A stretch of DNA of 46,230 nt. Source: HGM11525 sp045649145. GTDB taxonomy: Bacteria; Bacillota; Clostridia; UBA1381. Shown one piece after another: positions 7,469-15,730 of the stretch. Position numbers and translations under genes: made by a program. Every line of letters starts with the position of its first letter. Within the stretch, counting starts at the first letter, position 1. The DNA lies in contig JAZRPK010000086.1 in assembly GCA_045649145.1 (NCBI GenBank), positions 1 to 46,230 of the forward strand, written 5' to 3'. The notes beneath the pieces are model-generated. The model searched no databases. It was not told where the DNA came from and worked only from the letters and a program-made list of their open reading frames with translations.

Positions 7469-10400
7469 TGTAATATGGACAGCTGAGCAGGAATCTGCCA
7501 TTGAAGCAAGAGATGCAAAAGTCCTTGTTAATGCGGCGGCAGGCTCGGGCAAAACGGCTGTCTTGACCTCAAGAATTATAAAAAGACTAATCCCCGATAA
7601 CGGCGAAGAACCTGTCCGTGCAGACAGGCTTCTTGTCGTGACCTTTACCCGTGCGGCAGCGGCTGAAATGCGAGAGAGAATTGAACGTGGTCTAAAGGAC
7701 GAGCTTATAAAAGCAGCTGAGAGCGGAGATATGAAAAAGAGGCGCTTTGTATCAAATCAGGTAAAGCATCTTGCGGCGGCTAAAATCAGCACTATTGACT
7801 CATTTTGTCAGTCGGTGGTAAAGGAATATTTCCATATACTTGGCGTGAGTCCCAGCTTTCAAATAGTGCAGAAGACAGAAGAAAAGCTGATGCGCCAAGA
7901 CGTGTTTGACAAGCTTAGCGAACGTCTTTACAAAGAAAAGGACAGCTCGTTTATGCTGCTTGTAAGTAAATGTGCCCGAAGCGGCAGAGAGGATACGGTC
8001 CGTAATTTGGTTGAAAGACTGTATGATTTTACGGCTAATTTGCCATATCCTGAGGAGTTTATAGAAAATTCGGCAAATGAATATTTGTGTGAAAACGGTT
8101 TTGAGAACACCGCCTGGGCAAGAAAGCATGAGGAGAAGATAACCGAAAGATTTAAGCTGTTTACAGAAGTATACTCCGGATGGTTTATTCCTGATGAGGA
8201 GGAGAAGGGCGAGAAGTCTGCTGTAAAAATCCTGACCGAAGAACTGTCACAGCTTAATTCAATTGCCAGCATGCCTTTCTTGGAAAAGCTTACTGCTATG
8301 CGTAATTTTGGTAAGGAAAAGCTTGACTTAGACAACCAAAGCATAAAGAGTACGAGAGATGACATAATCGCAATAATAAATAGTATGGCAGATGATTTGG
8401 GTGCCGATATATCAAAGCTCGAAGAAACGCTTAAGAAAATATTTTATCCGCAGGCACGTGCTCTTGCAGATGTTACGCTTAAATTCCTTAGCGAAATGAC
8501 AGAGGCAAAGAAGAAAAATTCCGTATTGAGCTTTTCTGATATAGAGCGGATGACCTATCGCCTTTTGGCAGAAAATGACGGTGTAAGAGAGGAGATAAAG
8601 CGTCGGTATGACGAAATACTCATAGACGAGTATCAGGATACCAACGCACTTCAGGACGGCATATTTGAGATGATTACCGATGGTAAAAATCTCTTTATGG
8701 TGGGAGATATGAAGCAGAGCATATACCGTTTTCGTGGCTCTGAGCCGCTTGTTTTCAGGAATAAGTCGGACAGGTACAAGAACAGGAAAAATTCCAAAGA
8801 GCGTAAAATATCCCTTACAAAGAATTTTAGAAGCCGCAACGAAGTGTTAAGGTCGGTAAATGACCTGTTTGAGCAATGTATGAGCCGTGTTGTCGGCGAG
8901 CTTGAGTATGATAAAAAACAAAGGCTCAATCTCGGTAATGACGGGTATACAAAGACGGGTGACGACTACAAATCGGAATTTGTGCTTTTAGCCAGAGATA
9001 CCTCGGGGGAGAATGTACCCCAAAGGGCAGAGCTTGAGGCAGAATATATAGCAAAGCGTATTGTTGAAATGAAGAAAAACAACTTCAAAATACGTGATAA
9101 AATCAAGGTGGAAGAGGACGGGGTTACAAAAACAGTTGACGGCGTAAGAACTATAAAAAATTCCGATATACTGATACTGATGTCATCGCATAAAACAGAC
9201 GGCAGAATATTTAGTGATGTGCTTTCTCGCTACGGAATTGACTGCTATGTAGAGCATGAGGGTTATTTTACACGCCCTGAGATTAAGCTGATGATGGCAC
9301 TTTTAAGTGCTGTGGAAAATCCTCAACGGGACATTCCTCTTGTTGCGGTTATGCGTTCGGTTGTCGGCGGATTTACCGATGACGAGATAGCACTTATCAG
9401 GGCACACGAGCCGAAAAAGAGCTTTTTTGATGCACTTTGCTCGGTTTATTCCAAGTACCTGACATTAAAGTCTAAGGGCAACGTTGATGCAGGTGGCGAG
9501 ATATTTGGCGAGAAGGTGGCAGGCTTTGTTGAAAGACTAAATCTGTGGCGTGATAAATCAAGGTATATGAGCGCTGAGCGTATGGTAAATATGCTCTATC
9601 GTGAAACAGGCATATACTCCTTCTTTGGTGCGACAGACGGCGGCGAGGCAACTGCCAATCTGCGACTTTTCTTTGACCGTGCAAGGCAGTACGAGAAAGC
9701 GGGCTACAGGGGTCTTTTTGCATTCCTTCGTCATATGCAAAAGCTTCAAGAGGGCGACGAGGATTTAGAGGGTGCAGGGTATCTGTCGGGCGGTGATTTT
9801 GTAAGAATAATGACCATACATAAGAGCAAGGGCCTTGAAGTGCCTGTTGTATTTCTGGCAGGTGCGGGTAAAAAGTTTAACCGCAAAGACGCACAAGGAA
9901 GCCTTGTTATGCACAGCAGGCTCGGATTTTCGATGGATTATACCGACTATAACGAAAATGTGAGTATAGTTTCACCTGTAAACGATATGTTTGCACGGAC
10001 GATTAAGGACGAGCTTTTATCCGAGGAAATGAGAAAGCTTTATGTGGCACTTACAAGAGCAAAGGAGAAAGTAATAGTAACCTCCTGTATCGCAAATGAT
10101 GCAAAAACAAGGGAGAAGCTCGAAAACTGGCAGACAATCGGAAGTGTGGGTATGAGAAACGAAGCCTCGGGTGCTACGACATTCACCGATTGGCTGGCAC
10201 CTGTATCGATGAATTCTAAAAACTGGAAGTTTGAATTTGTTGAGTCATTGGAATGTGCAAAAAAAGAACCTTTGGATAAAGAGATTACCACAACTAAAGA
10301 GGAATTACCCGATAAGGAAAAGGCAATTTCAATCCTTACCTACAAATATCCGTATGCGTCTGTTGGCTTAAAGTCAAAGGCTGCAGTTTCCGACTTTAAG

Positions 10401-10964
10401 GGGACAGGAAAAAGCGTTATGAGCGAAAAGCCGAAATTCCTGTCCAAAAAGAAAGCCGGCGGTGCGGAGTTTGGAACTGCTGTTCATAAGATTATGGAAA
10501 CACTGCCACGGGAAAGAGGTACGGACAAGCAGTTTATCGAGCGGCATATAGAAGCACTCGTTGAGGCAGGACACATTAGCGAGGAGCTTTTAAGGACTCT
10601 TAATGCTGAAAAGATAATGAAATTCTACACCACAGACCTTGGTAAGCGTTTTGTTGAGTCTAAGTCGGTACATTCGGAGAGTGAGTTTGAAATCGGAGTA
10701 GATGCTAAAAGGCTTACGGGCAACAGCTCGCAAAAAGGCGAACAGATACTTTTGCAGGGTGTAATCGACTGCTGGTTTGAAGAGGATGACGGGATTGTTC
10801 TTATCGATTACAAAACGGACAGAGTACAGCATATAGACGAAATTCACGAAAAATATGATATTCAGCTGGAGCTATATGCCGAGGCGTTGGAAAAAATAAC
10901 TAAAAAAACAGTGAAAGAGAAATTTATATATTTATTTTCTCTTGATTGTGTGGTACAATGTTAA
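7461..10964 (+). CDS. addA: ATP-dependent helicase/nuclease subunit AddA
   Basis: Superfamily 1 helicase fused to a RecB-family nuclease; translocates 3'-to-5' on DNA and cuts one strand in the AddAB complex. Order of motifs: Walker A AAAGSGKT (residues 25-32); the FTRAAAAEMR motif Ia region; Walker B LIDEYQDTN; the motif III region GDMKQSIYRFRGSEP; TIHKSKGLE; VALTRAKEK; and near the C-terminus the nuclease motif LIDYKTD with Asp1116 and Lys1118. The 1167 residues are slightly fewer than in B. subtilis (1232). The start overlaps addB. A probable promoter for the next gene is embedded in the last codons, where the sequence becomes AT-rich. Confidence 0.96.
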   Translation: MSDVIWTAEQESAIEARDAKVLVNAAAGSGKTAVLTSRIIKRLIPDNGEEPVRADRLLVVTFTRAAAAEMRERIERGLKDELIKAAESGDMKKRRFVSNQVKHLAAAKISTIDSFCQSVVKEYFHILGVSPSFQIVQKTEEKLMRQDVFDKLSERLYKEKDSSFMLLVSKCARSGREDTVRNLVERLYDFTANLPYPEEFIENSANEYLCENGFENTAWARKHEEKITERFKLFTEVYSGWFIPDEEEKGEKSAVKILTEELSQLNSIASMPFLEKLTAMRNFGKEKLDLDNQSIKSTRDDIIAIINSMADDLGADISKLEETLKKIFYPQARALADVTLKFLSEMTEAKKKNSVLSFSDIERMTYRLLAENDGVREEIKRRYDEILIDEYQDTNALQDGIFEMITDGKNLFMVGDMKQSIYRFRGSEPLVFRNKSDRYKNRKNSKERKISLTKNFRSRNEVLRSVNDLFEQCMSRVVGELEYDKKQRLNLGNDGYTKTGDDYKSEFVLLARDTSGENVPQRAELEAEYIAKRIVEMKKNNFKIRDKIKVEEDGVTKTVDGVRTIKNSDILILMSSHKTDGRIFSDVLSRYGIDCYVEHEGYFTRPEIKLMMALLSAVENPQRDIPLVAVMRSVVGGFTDDEIALIRAHEPKKSFFDALCSVYSKYLTLKSKGNVDAGGEIFGEKVAGFVERLNLWRDKSRYMSAERMVNMLYRETGIYSFFGATDGGEATANLRLFFDRARQYEKAGYRGLFAFLRHMQKLQEGDEDLEGAGYLSGGDFVRIMTIHKSKGLEVPVVFLAGAGKKFNRKDAQGSLVMHSRLGFSMDYTDYNENVSIVSPVNDMFARTIKDELLSEEMRKLYVALTRAKEKVIVTSCIANDAKTREKLENWQTIGSVGMRNEASGATTFTDWLAPVSMNSKNWKFEFVESLECAKKEPLDKEITTTKEELPDKEKAISILTYKYPYASVGLKSKAAVSDFKGTGKSVMSEKPKFLSKKKAGGAEFGTAVHKIMETLPRERGTDKQFIERHIEALVEAGHISEELLRTLNAEKIMKFYTTDLGKRFVESKSVHSESEFEIGVDAKRLTGNSSQKGEQILLQGVIDCWFEEDDGIVLIDYKTDRVQHIDEIHEKYDIQLELYAEALEKITKKTVKEKFIYLFSLDCVVQC
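10954..10959 (+). promoter_or_regulatory. Possible extended -10 promoter for the SAM methyltransferase gene
   Basis: TACAAT preceded by TGG (extended -10) inside the last codons of addA, 31 bases before the methyltransferase start. The -35 region (TTTATT at 10931-10936) is poor. The methyltransferase may equally be transcribed from the addBA promoter. Confidence 0.4.
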
Positions 10965-10990
10965 CAGAAGAATGAAAGGTATTTGATATT

Positions 10991-11869
10991 ATGTGGCTTA
11001 GTAATAGCTGGGAGGATTACAGACTTATCGACTCGGGCGGCGGCGAAAAGCTGGAATATTGGGGAAACGTGCTTTTAAGGCGTCCCGACCCGCAGGCTAT
11101 ATGGAGTGAAAAGGATGCTACTCCTCTCTGGAATAAGGCTGACGCAGTCTATCACCGCAGCAAAAGCGGCGGCGGCAGCTGGGAAATAAAAAACAAAAAT
11201 ATGCTAGAGAGATGGCAGATTAGATATAAAGACCTTGTGTTTAATATAAAGCCGATGGGCTTTAAGCATACAGGTCTGTTTCCCGAGCAGGCGGTTAACT
11301 GGGACTGGTTTTCTGACCTGATAAAAAAGGCAAACCGCCCTATAAGAGTGCTTAATCTCTTTGCCTATACGGGCGGTGCTACAGTGGCGGCTCTTAATGC
11401 TGGTGCGGAGGTTGTGCACGTTGATGCGTCAAAGGGAATGGTAAGCTGGGCAAAGGAGAATGTAATCTCGTCAGGCTTGGGTGATAAGAGCGTCAGATAT
11501 ATAGTTGACGATGTCAAAAAGTTTGTAGCACGTGAAATAAGGCGCGAGAGAGAATATGACGCCGTTATTATGGACCCGCCGTCTTATGGAAGAGGTCCGT
11601 CGGGCGAGCTTTGGAAGATAGAAGACGAGCTTTATCCGCTCATTTCCGATTGTGTAAAGCTTTTGTCGAAAAAGCCGCTATTTTTCCTCATTAACGCTTA
11701 TACCACAGGCTTGTCTGCAACTATTATCAAAAACTCGCTTGAGCTTGCACTTGTTACAAGACGTGGCGGGTTTGTTGAAGCAGACGAGATAGGTCTTCCT
11801 ATGGAGAATAAGAATTCTATGGTATTGCCGTGCGGAATATCGTGCAGATGGGAATGCGGCGAGAGATAA
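10991..11869 (+). CDS. Class I SAM-dependent methyltransferase, RlmI/RlmK-like family
   Basis: A 292-residue cytoplasmic methyltransferase. The N-terminal 100 residues are family-specific (WLSNSWEDYRLIDSG, then WGNVLLRRPDPQAIW). The Rossmann-like domain begins with motif I, VLNLFAYTGGATVAAL, followed by the acidic SAM-ribose loop VHVDASKGM. The catalytic motif is MDPPSYGRG, the NPPY/DPPF type found in enzymes that act on RNA or protein nitrogen or on base carbon. Full-length 23S rRNA cytosine-C5 methyltransferases such as RlmI share this core but carry an N-terminal PUA domain, which is absent here. An rRNA base is the likely substrate, but this is inferred from family only. ATG 10991 follows GAAAGG. 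Confidence 0.85.
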   Translation: MWLSNSWEDYRLIDSGGGEKLEYWGNVLLRRPDPQAIWSEKDATPLWNKADAVYHRSKSGGGSWEIKNKNMLERWQIRYKDLVFNIKPMGFKHTGLFPEQAVNWDWFSDLIKKANRPIRVLNLFAYTGGATVAALNAGAEVVHVDASKGMVSWAKENVISSGLGDKSVRYIVDDVKKFVAREIRREREYDAVIMDPPSYGRGPSGELWKIEDELYPLISDCVKLLSKKPLFFLINAYTTGLSATIIKNSLELALVTRRGGFVEADEIGLPMENKNSMVLPCGISCRWECGER

Positions 11870-11890
11870 TATTTGAAAGGGAAATGTGAT

Positions 11891-12424
11891 ATGAAACAGT
11901 CTACCATAAGAAGGGTGTACTATACGTCTGTTGTCGTAGCGCTCGTTGCAATACTGGCAAGTGCCGTTATAATTAACAGAACACTTGTAAACACACCCAA
12001 ATTTAACATAGAGCAGATTTCGCCTGAAGCAGGTGAACCCGTCAGCGCATATATGGCATATGCAAAAGATGACGGAAACATTGTGGTCGGAATTGCAGAA
12101 GAGGGCGATGAGGCTGTTGGTGCAATAATTGATTTTGTTCGCAATATTCCCCTCGGCGAGCCTCTTGAAGATGATGAGGAACAGACACGTGTGGCAGATG
12201 CGTGGGTGGTTCTTTATGATGATCACAACCGTATTGCCAGCCGTGTGAACTTTTATGACGGCGGCAATCTGATGTGGTATGACGGTCAGAGATATCAATG
12301 CTCAAGTGAGCTTATTAAGCAGCTTATAGCATACTGCGACGAAAACGCTGACGAGCAGCAGGAGGACAATGCCCCTGCTTTAGAGGAAACCGAACAGGCA
12401 GCTTTGGAGGAAGAAAATGATTGA
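11891..12424 (+). CDS. Anchored extracytoplasmic protein of unknown function
   Basis: Not recognised. The start is taken as ATG 11891, 9 bases after GAAAGGG; an in-frame TTG at 11873 would place the ribosome binding site inside the gene. The 177 residues contain one N-terminal membrane segment (about residues 10-28, TSVVVALVAILASAVII) with a positively charged flank (KQSTIRR), giving an N-in, C-out topology. A 110-residue soluble domain follows, with alternating hydrophobic strands such as VADAWVVLYDDHNRIASRV and NFYDGGNLMWYDGQRYQ. The tail of about 30 residues is strongly acidic (EEQAALEEEND type). The stop overlaps the ecfA1 start by 8 bases, so it is coupled to the ECF transporter and may be an accessory factor, but nothing in the protein proves this. 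Confidence 0.75.
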   Translation: MKQSTIRRVYYTSVVVALVAILASAVIINRTLVNTPKFNIEQISPEAGEPVSAYMAYAKDDGNIVVGIAEEGDEAVGAIIDFVRNIPLGEPLEDDEEQTRVADAWVVLYDDHNRIASRVNFYDGGNLMWYDGQRYQCSSELIKQLIAYCDENADEQQEDNAPALEETEQAALEEEND

Positions 12425-13247
12425 AACTAAAAACCTCTACTGTGCCTATGGCGATGAAGAGAAGCACTTTGTTATAGAGAACTTAAACCTCAAAATCAAG
12501 CGTGGCAGCTTTACTGCAGTTTTAGGCCATAATGGCTCGGGCAAGTCAACGCTTGCCAAGCATTTTAATGCAATACTTTTGCCTGAAAGCGGTAAGGTTT
12601 ATGTAGACAAAATGGACACTGCCGACGAGGAAATGATTTATAAAATCCGTTCTCTGGCGGGAATGGTCTTTCAAAATCCCGACAACCAGATGGTTGCTGC
12701 AATGGTGGAGGACGAGGTAGCTTTTGCTCCCGAAAATATGGGCGTAGAGCCTTCGGAAATACGAAAGAGAGTAGACGAGTGTCTTAAAATTGTTAATATG
12801 ACAGACTTTGCCACATCTGCACCGTCAAGACTCTCAGGTGGGCAAAAGCAGAGGATTGCCATAGCGGCGGTGCTTGCGATGGAGCCCGAGTGTATTATAT
12901 TAGACGAGCCGACAGCGATGCTCGATCCGATGGGCAGAAAAGAGGTTATCAAAACCATCAAAATGCTTAATAAAACCAAAGGTATGACGGTGGTGCTGAT
13001 AACGCACTATATGGACGAGGCAGCCGAAGCGGACAGGGTTATAGTTCTCGATAAAGGTAAGGTTGTTATGGACGATTGTCCCAAAAAAGTCTTTTCCAGA
13101 GTTAGCGAGGTAAAAGAAACAGGACTGGATGTTCCGCAGGTTACCGAGCTTGTTCACGCACTTCGTTTACAGGGGGTAGACCTTCCGGACGACATAATAA
13201 CGGTAGAGGAATGTGCTCGTGAGATGCTTAAAATTCTTGGTAAATGA
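12417..13247 (+). CDS. ecfA1: Energy-coupling factor transporter ATPase EcfA1
   Basis: One of the two ATP-binding subunits of a group II ECF vitamin/metal transporter, which pairs with many substrate-specific S components encoded elsewhere. 276 residues. Visible motifs: Walker A GHNGSGKST (37-45), the Q-loop VFQNPDNQMVAAMVEDEVAF typical of EcfA1, signature LSGGQKQR, Walker B CIILDEPTAMLDP and the H-loop ITHYMDE. The C-terminal region after VPQVTELVHAL is the usual dimerisation tail. It is followed after 30 bases by ecfA2, then ecfT and truA. In many Firmicutes this module sits between rplQ and truA; here the ribosomal gene is replaced by a hypothetical membrane protein. Confidence 0.95.
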   Translation: MIETKNLYCAYGDEEKHFVIENLNLKIKRGSFTAVLGHNGSGKSTLAKHFNAILLPESGKVYVDKMDTADEEMIYKIRSLAGMVFQNPDNQMVAAMVEDEVAFAPENMGVEPSEIRKRVDECLKIVNMTDFATSAPSRLSGGQKQRIAIAAVLAMEPECIILDEPTAMLDPMGRKEVIKTIKMLNKTKGMTVVLITHYMDEAAEADRVIVLDKGKVVMDDCPKKVFSRVSEVKETGLDVPQVTELVHALRLQGVDLPDDIITVEECAREMLKILGK

Positions 13248-13277
13248 GAGCGTCTGCAGTGAGAGGAATCAGGTACG

Positions 13278-14144
13278 ATGATTAGTGTAAAGAACTTAAA
13301 TTATATATATCAGCCCGGTATGCCGTTTGAGGAGCAGGCGCTGTTTGATATAAGCTTCGAAATACCCGACGGCGATTTTGCCGCAATAATCGGACATACC
13401 GGCTCGGGCAAGTCGACGCTTATTCAGCATCTTAACGGACTTGTAAAACCTACATCGGGCAGTATTGTCATAAACGGTACAGACATTCTTTCAAAGGACG
13501 CAAATCTTAAAAAGGTGAGAGCGGAAGTCGGTCTTGTTTTCCAATACCCCGAATATCAGCTTTTTGAAGAAACTGTATATGATGACATTGCGTTCGGACC
13601 GAAAAATATGGGACTTTCCGATAGCGAGGTAAAGGAAAGGGTATATGAGGCGATAAAGCTTGTAGGCATTTCGGCGGACTTGCTCACAAAATCGCCCTTT
13701 GAGCTTTCGGGCGGGCAGAAAAGACGTGTTGCGATTGCAGGTGTACTTTCTATGCGACCGAAGGTGCTTATCCTTGACGAGCCGACAGCGGGGTTAGACC
13801 CTCACGGCCGTGACGAGATACTCGGTCAGCTTATTAAGATGCACGAAAAACGTGGCGATATGACGGTTATCTTTGTGTCGCACAGTATGGAGGATGTGGC
13901 AAAGCTTGCTAAGCATATTATAGTTCTTGACCACGGCAGAGTTGTAATGGATGGCGAGGTGTCGGAAATTTTCGCAAGAAGCGAAGAACTCTCGAAAATC
14001 GGACTCGATGTACCAGAGATAACACGTCTTACGCAGGAGCTTATCAGCCGGGGTGTAGATATAAGACCGGATATATATACGGTTGATTTTGCAAAAAAGA
14101 TTTATTTTGAACTCTTTTCCAAACGGGAGGAAGACGAATGCTGA
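13278..14144 (+). CDS. ecfA2: Energy-coupling factor transporter ATPase EcfA2
   Basis: Second ATPase subunit of the ECF transporter; forms the asymmetric EcfA1-EcfA2 dimer that docks on the coupling helices of EcfT. 288 residues. Walker A GHTGSGKST (39-47), Q-loop VFQYPEYQLFEETVYDDIAFGPKN (the F/L-pair version usual for EcfA2), signature LSGGQKRR, Walker B VLILDEPTAGLDP and H-loop VSHSMEDV. The N-terminal YIYQPGMPFEEQALFDI is characteristic of EcfA2. The gene overlaps ecfT by 7 bases. Confidence 0.95.
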   Translation: MISVKNLNYIYQPGMPFEEQALFDISFEIPDGDFAAIIGHTGSGKSTLIQHLNGLVKPTSGSIVINGTDILSKDANLKKVRAEVGLVFQYPEYQLFEETVYDDIAFGPKNMGLSDSEVKERVYEAIKLVGISADLLTKSPFELSGGQKRRVAIAGVLSMRPKVLILDEPTAGLDPHGRDEILGQLIKMHEKRGDMTVIFVSHSMEDVAKLAKHIIVLDHGRVVMDGEVSEIFARSEELSKIGLDVPEITRLTQELISRGVDIRPDIYTVDFAKKIYFELFSKREEDEC

Positions 14145-14953
14145 AGGATATAACCATAGGGCAGTATGTTGCAGGTGACAGCCCTATACACAAGATGGAT
14201 GCAAGAGTCAAGATAATAGCGGCACTGCTGTTTGTTGTGCTGCTGTTTGTGATACGCGGCATTTTTGAATATGCGGTAGTGACGCTCTTTCTTGCTTTGG
14301 CGATTAAATTATCTAAAGTACCTCTTAAATTTATCCTAAGAGGACTAAAACCGATGCTCTTTATCCTTGTATTTACCATGCTGATAAACGTCTTGGTGAC
14401 GCAGGGTGAGCCGATATTTTCGCTTGATTTGAAGATTTTTACTCTGCGTGTTACTTACGAGGGAGTCAGAACGGGAATTTATATGCTCTTAAGGCTTGTA
14501 TACCTTATAATCGGCACATCGGTGTTGACGCTGACAACGTCACCGCTGATGCTGACAGACGGTATAGAAAAGCTCTTAAAGCCGCTTGAAATAATAAAAG
14601 TCCCCGCTCACGAGATAGCGATGATGATGACTATAGCAATTAGGTTTGTCCCGACAATTGCCGAAGAAACGGATAAGATAATGAAAGCACAGACCGCAAG
14701 AGGTGCAGACTTTGAAAGCGGAAGTCTTATAAGGCGTGCGAAGGCTATGATACCCCTTTTGGTGCCGCTCTTTGTAAGTAGCTTTCGCCGTGCTGATGAG
14801 CTTGCCGTTGCGATGGACGCAAGATGCTACCACGGCGGTGCAAACCGTACTCGCATGAAGGTGATGCGTGTGGGAAGATATGACGCTTATGCTGGTGTGA
14901 TTTTCTTGCTCCTGCTGGCTGTTTTAATTGTCTTAAGGATTGCATTTAACTGA
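14138..14953 (+). CDS. ecfT: Energy-coupling factor transporter transmembrane protein EcfT
   Basis: Membrane scaffold that links the EcfA1-EcfA2 ATPases to exchangeable S components. 271 residues with several hydrophobic helices. The two coupling-helix Ala-Arg-Gly-type motifs are visible as AQTARGADF and, 46 residues later, as the degenerate AMDARCYHGG. The N-terminal IHKMDARVKI is also typical. No S-component gene is adjacent, so this is probably the shared (group II) module serving several vitamins. The promoter of truA begins inside the last codons of this gene. Confidence 0.95.
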   Translation: MLKDITIGQYVAGDSPIHKMDARVKIIAALLFVVLLFVIRGIFEYAVVTLFLALAIKLSKVPLKFILRGLKPMLFILVFTMLINVLVTQGEPIFSLDLKIFTLRVTYEGVRTGIYMLLRLVYLIIGTSVLTLTTSPLMLTDGIEKLLKPLEIIKVPAHEIAMMMTIAIRFVPTIAEETDKIMKAQTARGADFESGSLIRRAKAMIPLLVPLFVSSFRRADELAVAMDARCYHGGANRTRMKVMRVGRYDAYAGVIFLLLLAVLIVLRIAFN

Positions 14954-14968
14954 TATTTGTGTTATAAT
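14940..14968 (+). promoter_or_regulatory. Promoter placed so that truA would be leaderless
   Basis: TTGCAT (14940-14945), a 17-base spacer and TATAAT (14963-14968) with the extended -10 TG at 14960-14961. The first base of the truA ATG is at 14975, seven bases after the -10 element, which is where transcription normally starts. There is no Shine-Dalgarno between -10 and ATG. The elements and distances are read from the sequence; the start point itself is inferred. Confidence 0.7.
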
Positions 14969-14974
14969 TAAGCT

Positions 14975-15706
14975 ATGAGAAATATTAAACTTATTATTCA
15001 ATATGACGGCAGCCGGTATCACGGCTGGCAGCGACAGCCCAATGCCGCCACAATACAAGAAACGATGGAAAATGCGATAGGCAGCGTAACCGGAGAGGAG
15101 ATTTTGCTCTACGGCTGCGGCAGGACGGATGCCGGCGTTCACGCAAAGGGCTATGTCTGCAATTTCTTTACCCAATCGAGATTTGACGCATCACGTTTCA
15201 AGTATGCAATCAATTCAAGACTGCCCGATGATATTGTGTGCATCTCCTCCGAGGAGGCGGCAGACGATTTCGATTCTAGGTGGTCGTCTTCCAAAACATA
15301 TACATATCTTATTTACAATTCTGAGCTTCCTGACGTTTTTTTGAATAAACGTGCGTGGCATTACAGCCATCCGCTTGATATTACTGCTATGAAAAAAGCG
15401 GCAGAGAGCTTTTTGGGCGAGCATGATTTTATCGGCTTTGCCGCAAGCGGATTTACGGTTAAGACTACCATCAGAACAATCTATTCTCTTGATGTCACAA
15501 GGGAGGGGGATATAATCCGCATAGATGTTACGGGCAACGGTTTTTTGTACAATATGGTAAGAATAATAGCAGGGACACTTGTTTTTTGCGGCGCAGGCAA
15601 AATCAACTGGCGTGATATGAGCGATATAATTGCCTCGTGTGACAGAAAACGCGCGGGTATAACAGCGCCTGCAGACGGACTCTATCTGTCCGAGGTGTTC
15701 TATTGA
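14975..15706 (+). CDS. truA: tRNA pseudouridine(38-40) synthase TruA
   Basis: Isomerises uridines 38, 39 and 40 of the tRNA anticodon stem to pseudouridine. 243 residues, normal length. The catalytic aspartate is Asp52 in GCGRTDAGVHAKG; the N-terminal strand KLIIQYDGSRYHGWQRQPN and the later TGNGFLYNMVRIIAGTL are also diagnostic. The start at 14975 is fixed by the canonical N-terminus, since the first beta strand begins at residue 4. There is no ribosome binding site in front of it, and the -10 element lies only 7 bases upstream. Either the message is leaderless or translation depends on read-through and coupling from ecfT 22 bases upstream. Confidence 0.96.
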   Translation: MRNIKLIIQYDGSRYHGWQRQPNAATIQETMENAIGSVTGEEILLYGCGRTDAGVHAKGYVCNFFTQSRFDASRFKYAINSRLPDDIVCISSEEAADDFDSRWSSSKTYTYLIYNSELPDVFLNKRAWHYSHPLDITAMKKAAESFLGEHDFIGFAASGFTVKTTIRTIYSLDVTREGDIIRIDVTGNGFLYNMVRIIAGTLVFCGAGKINWRDMSDIIASCDRKRAGITAPADGLYLSEVFY

Positions 15707-15730
15707 TAAGCTTAGAAAGGATAAATAATA

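Noticed and set aside
6943..7518. Long open frame on the minus strand (191 codons) inside addB/addA
   Set aside because: It lies opposite the conserved C-terminal nuclease domain of AddB and the start of AddA, shows no recognisable motif and has a low-complexity Ser/Ala/Phe composition typical of antisense frames.
11678..12298. 206-codon open frame on the minus strand
   Set aside because: It is antisense to the end of the methyltransferase and the anchored hypothetical protein, spans their gene boundary, and has a composition rich in Cys, His and Ile without any motif.
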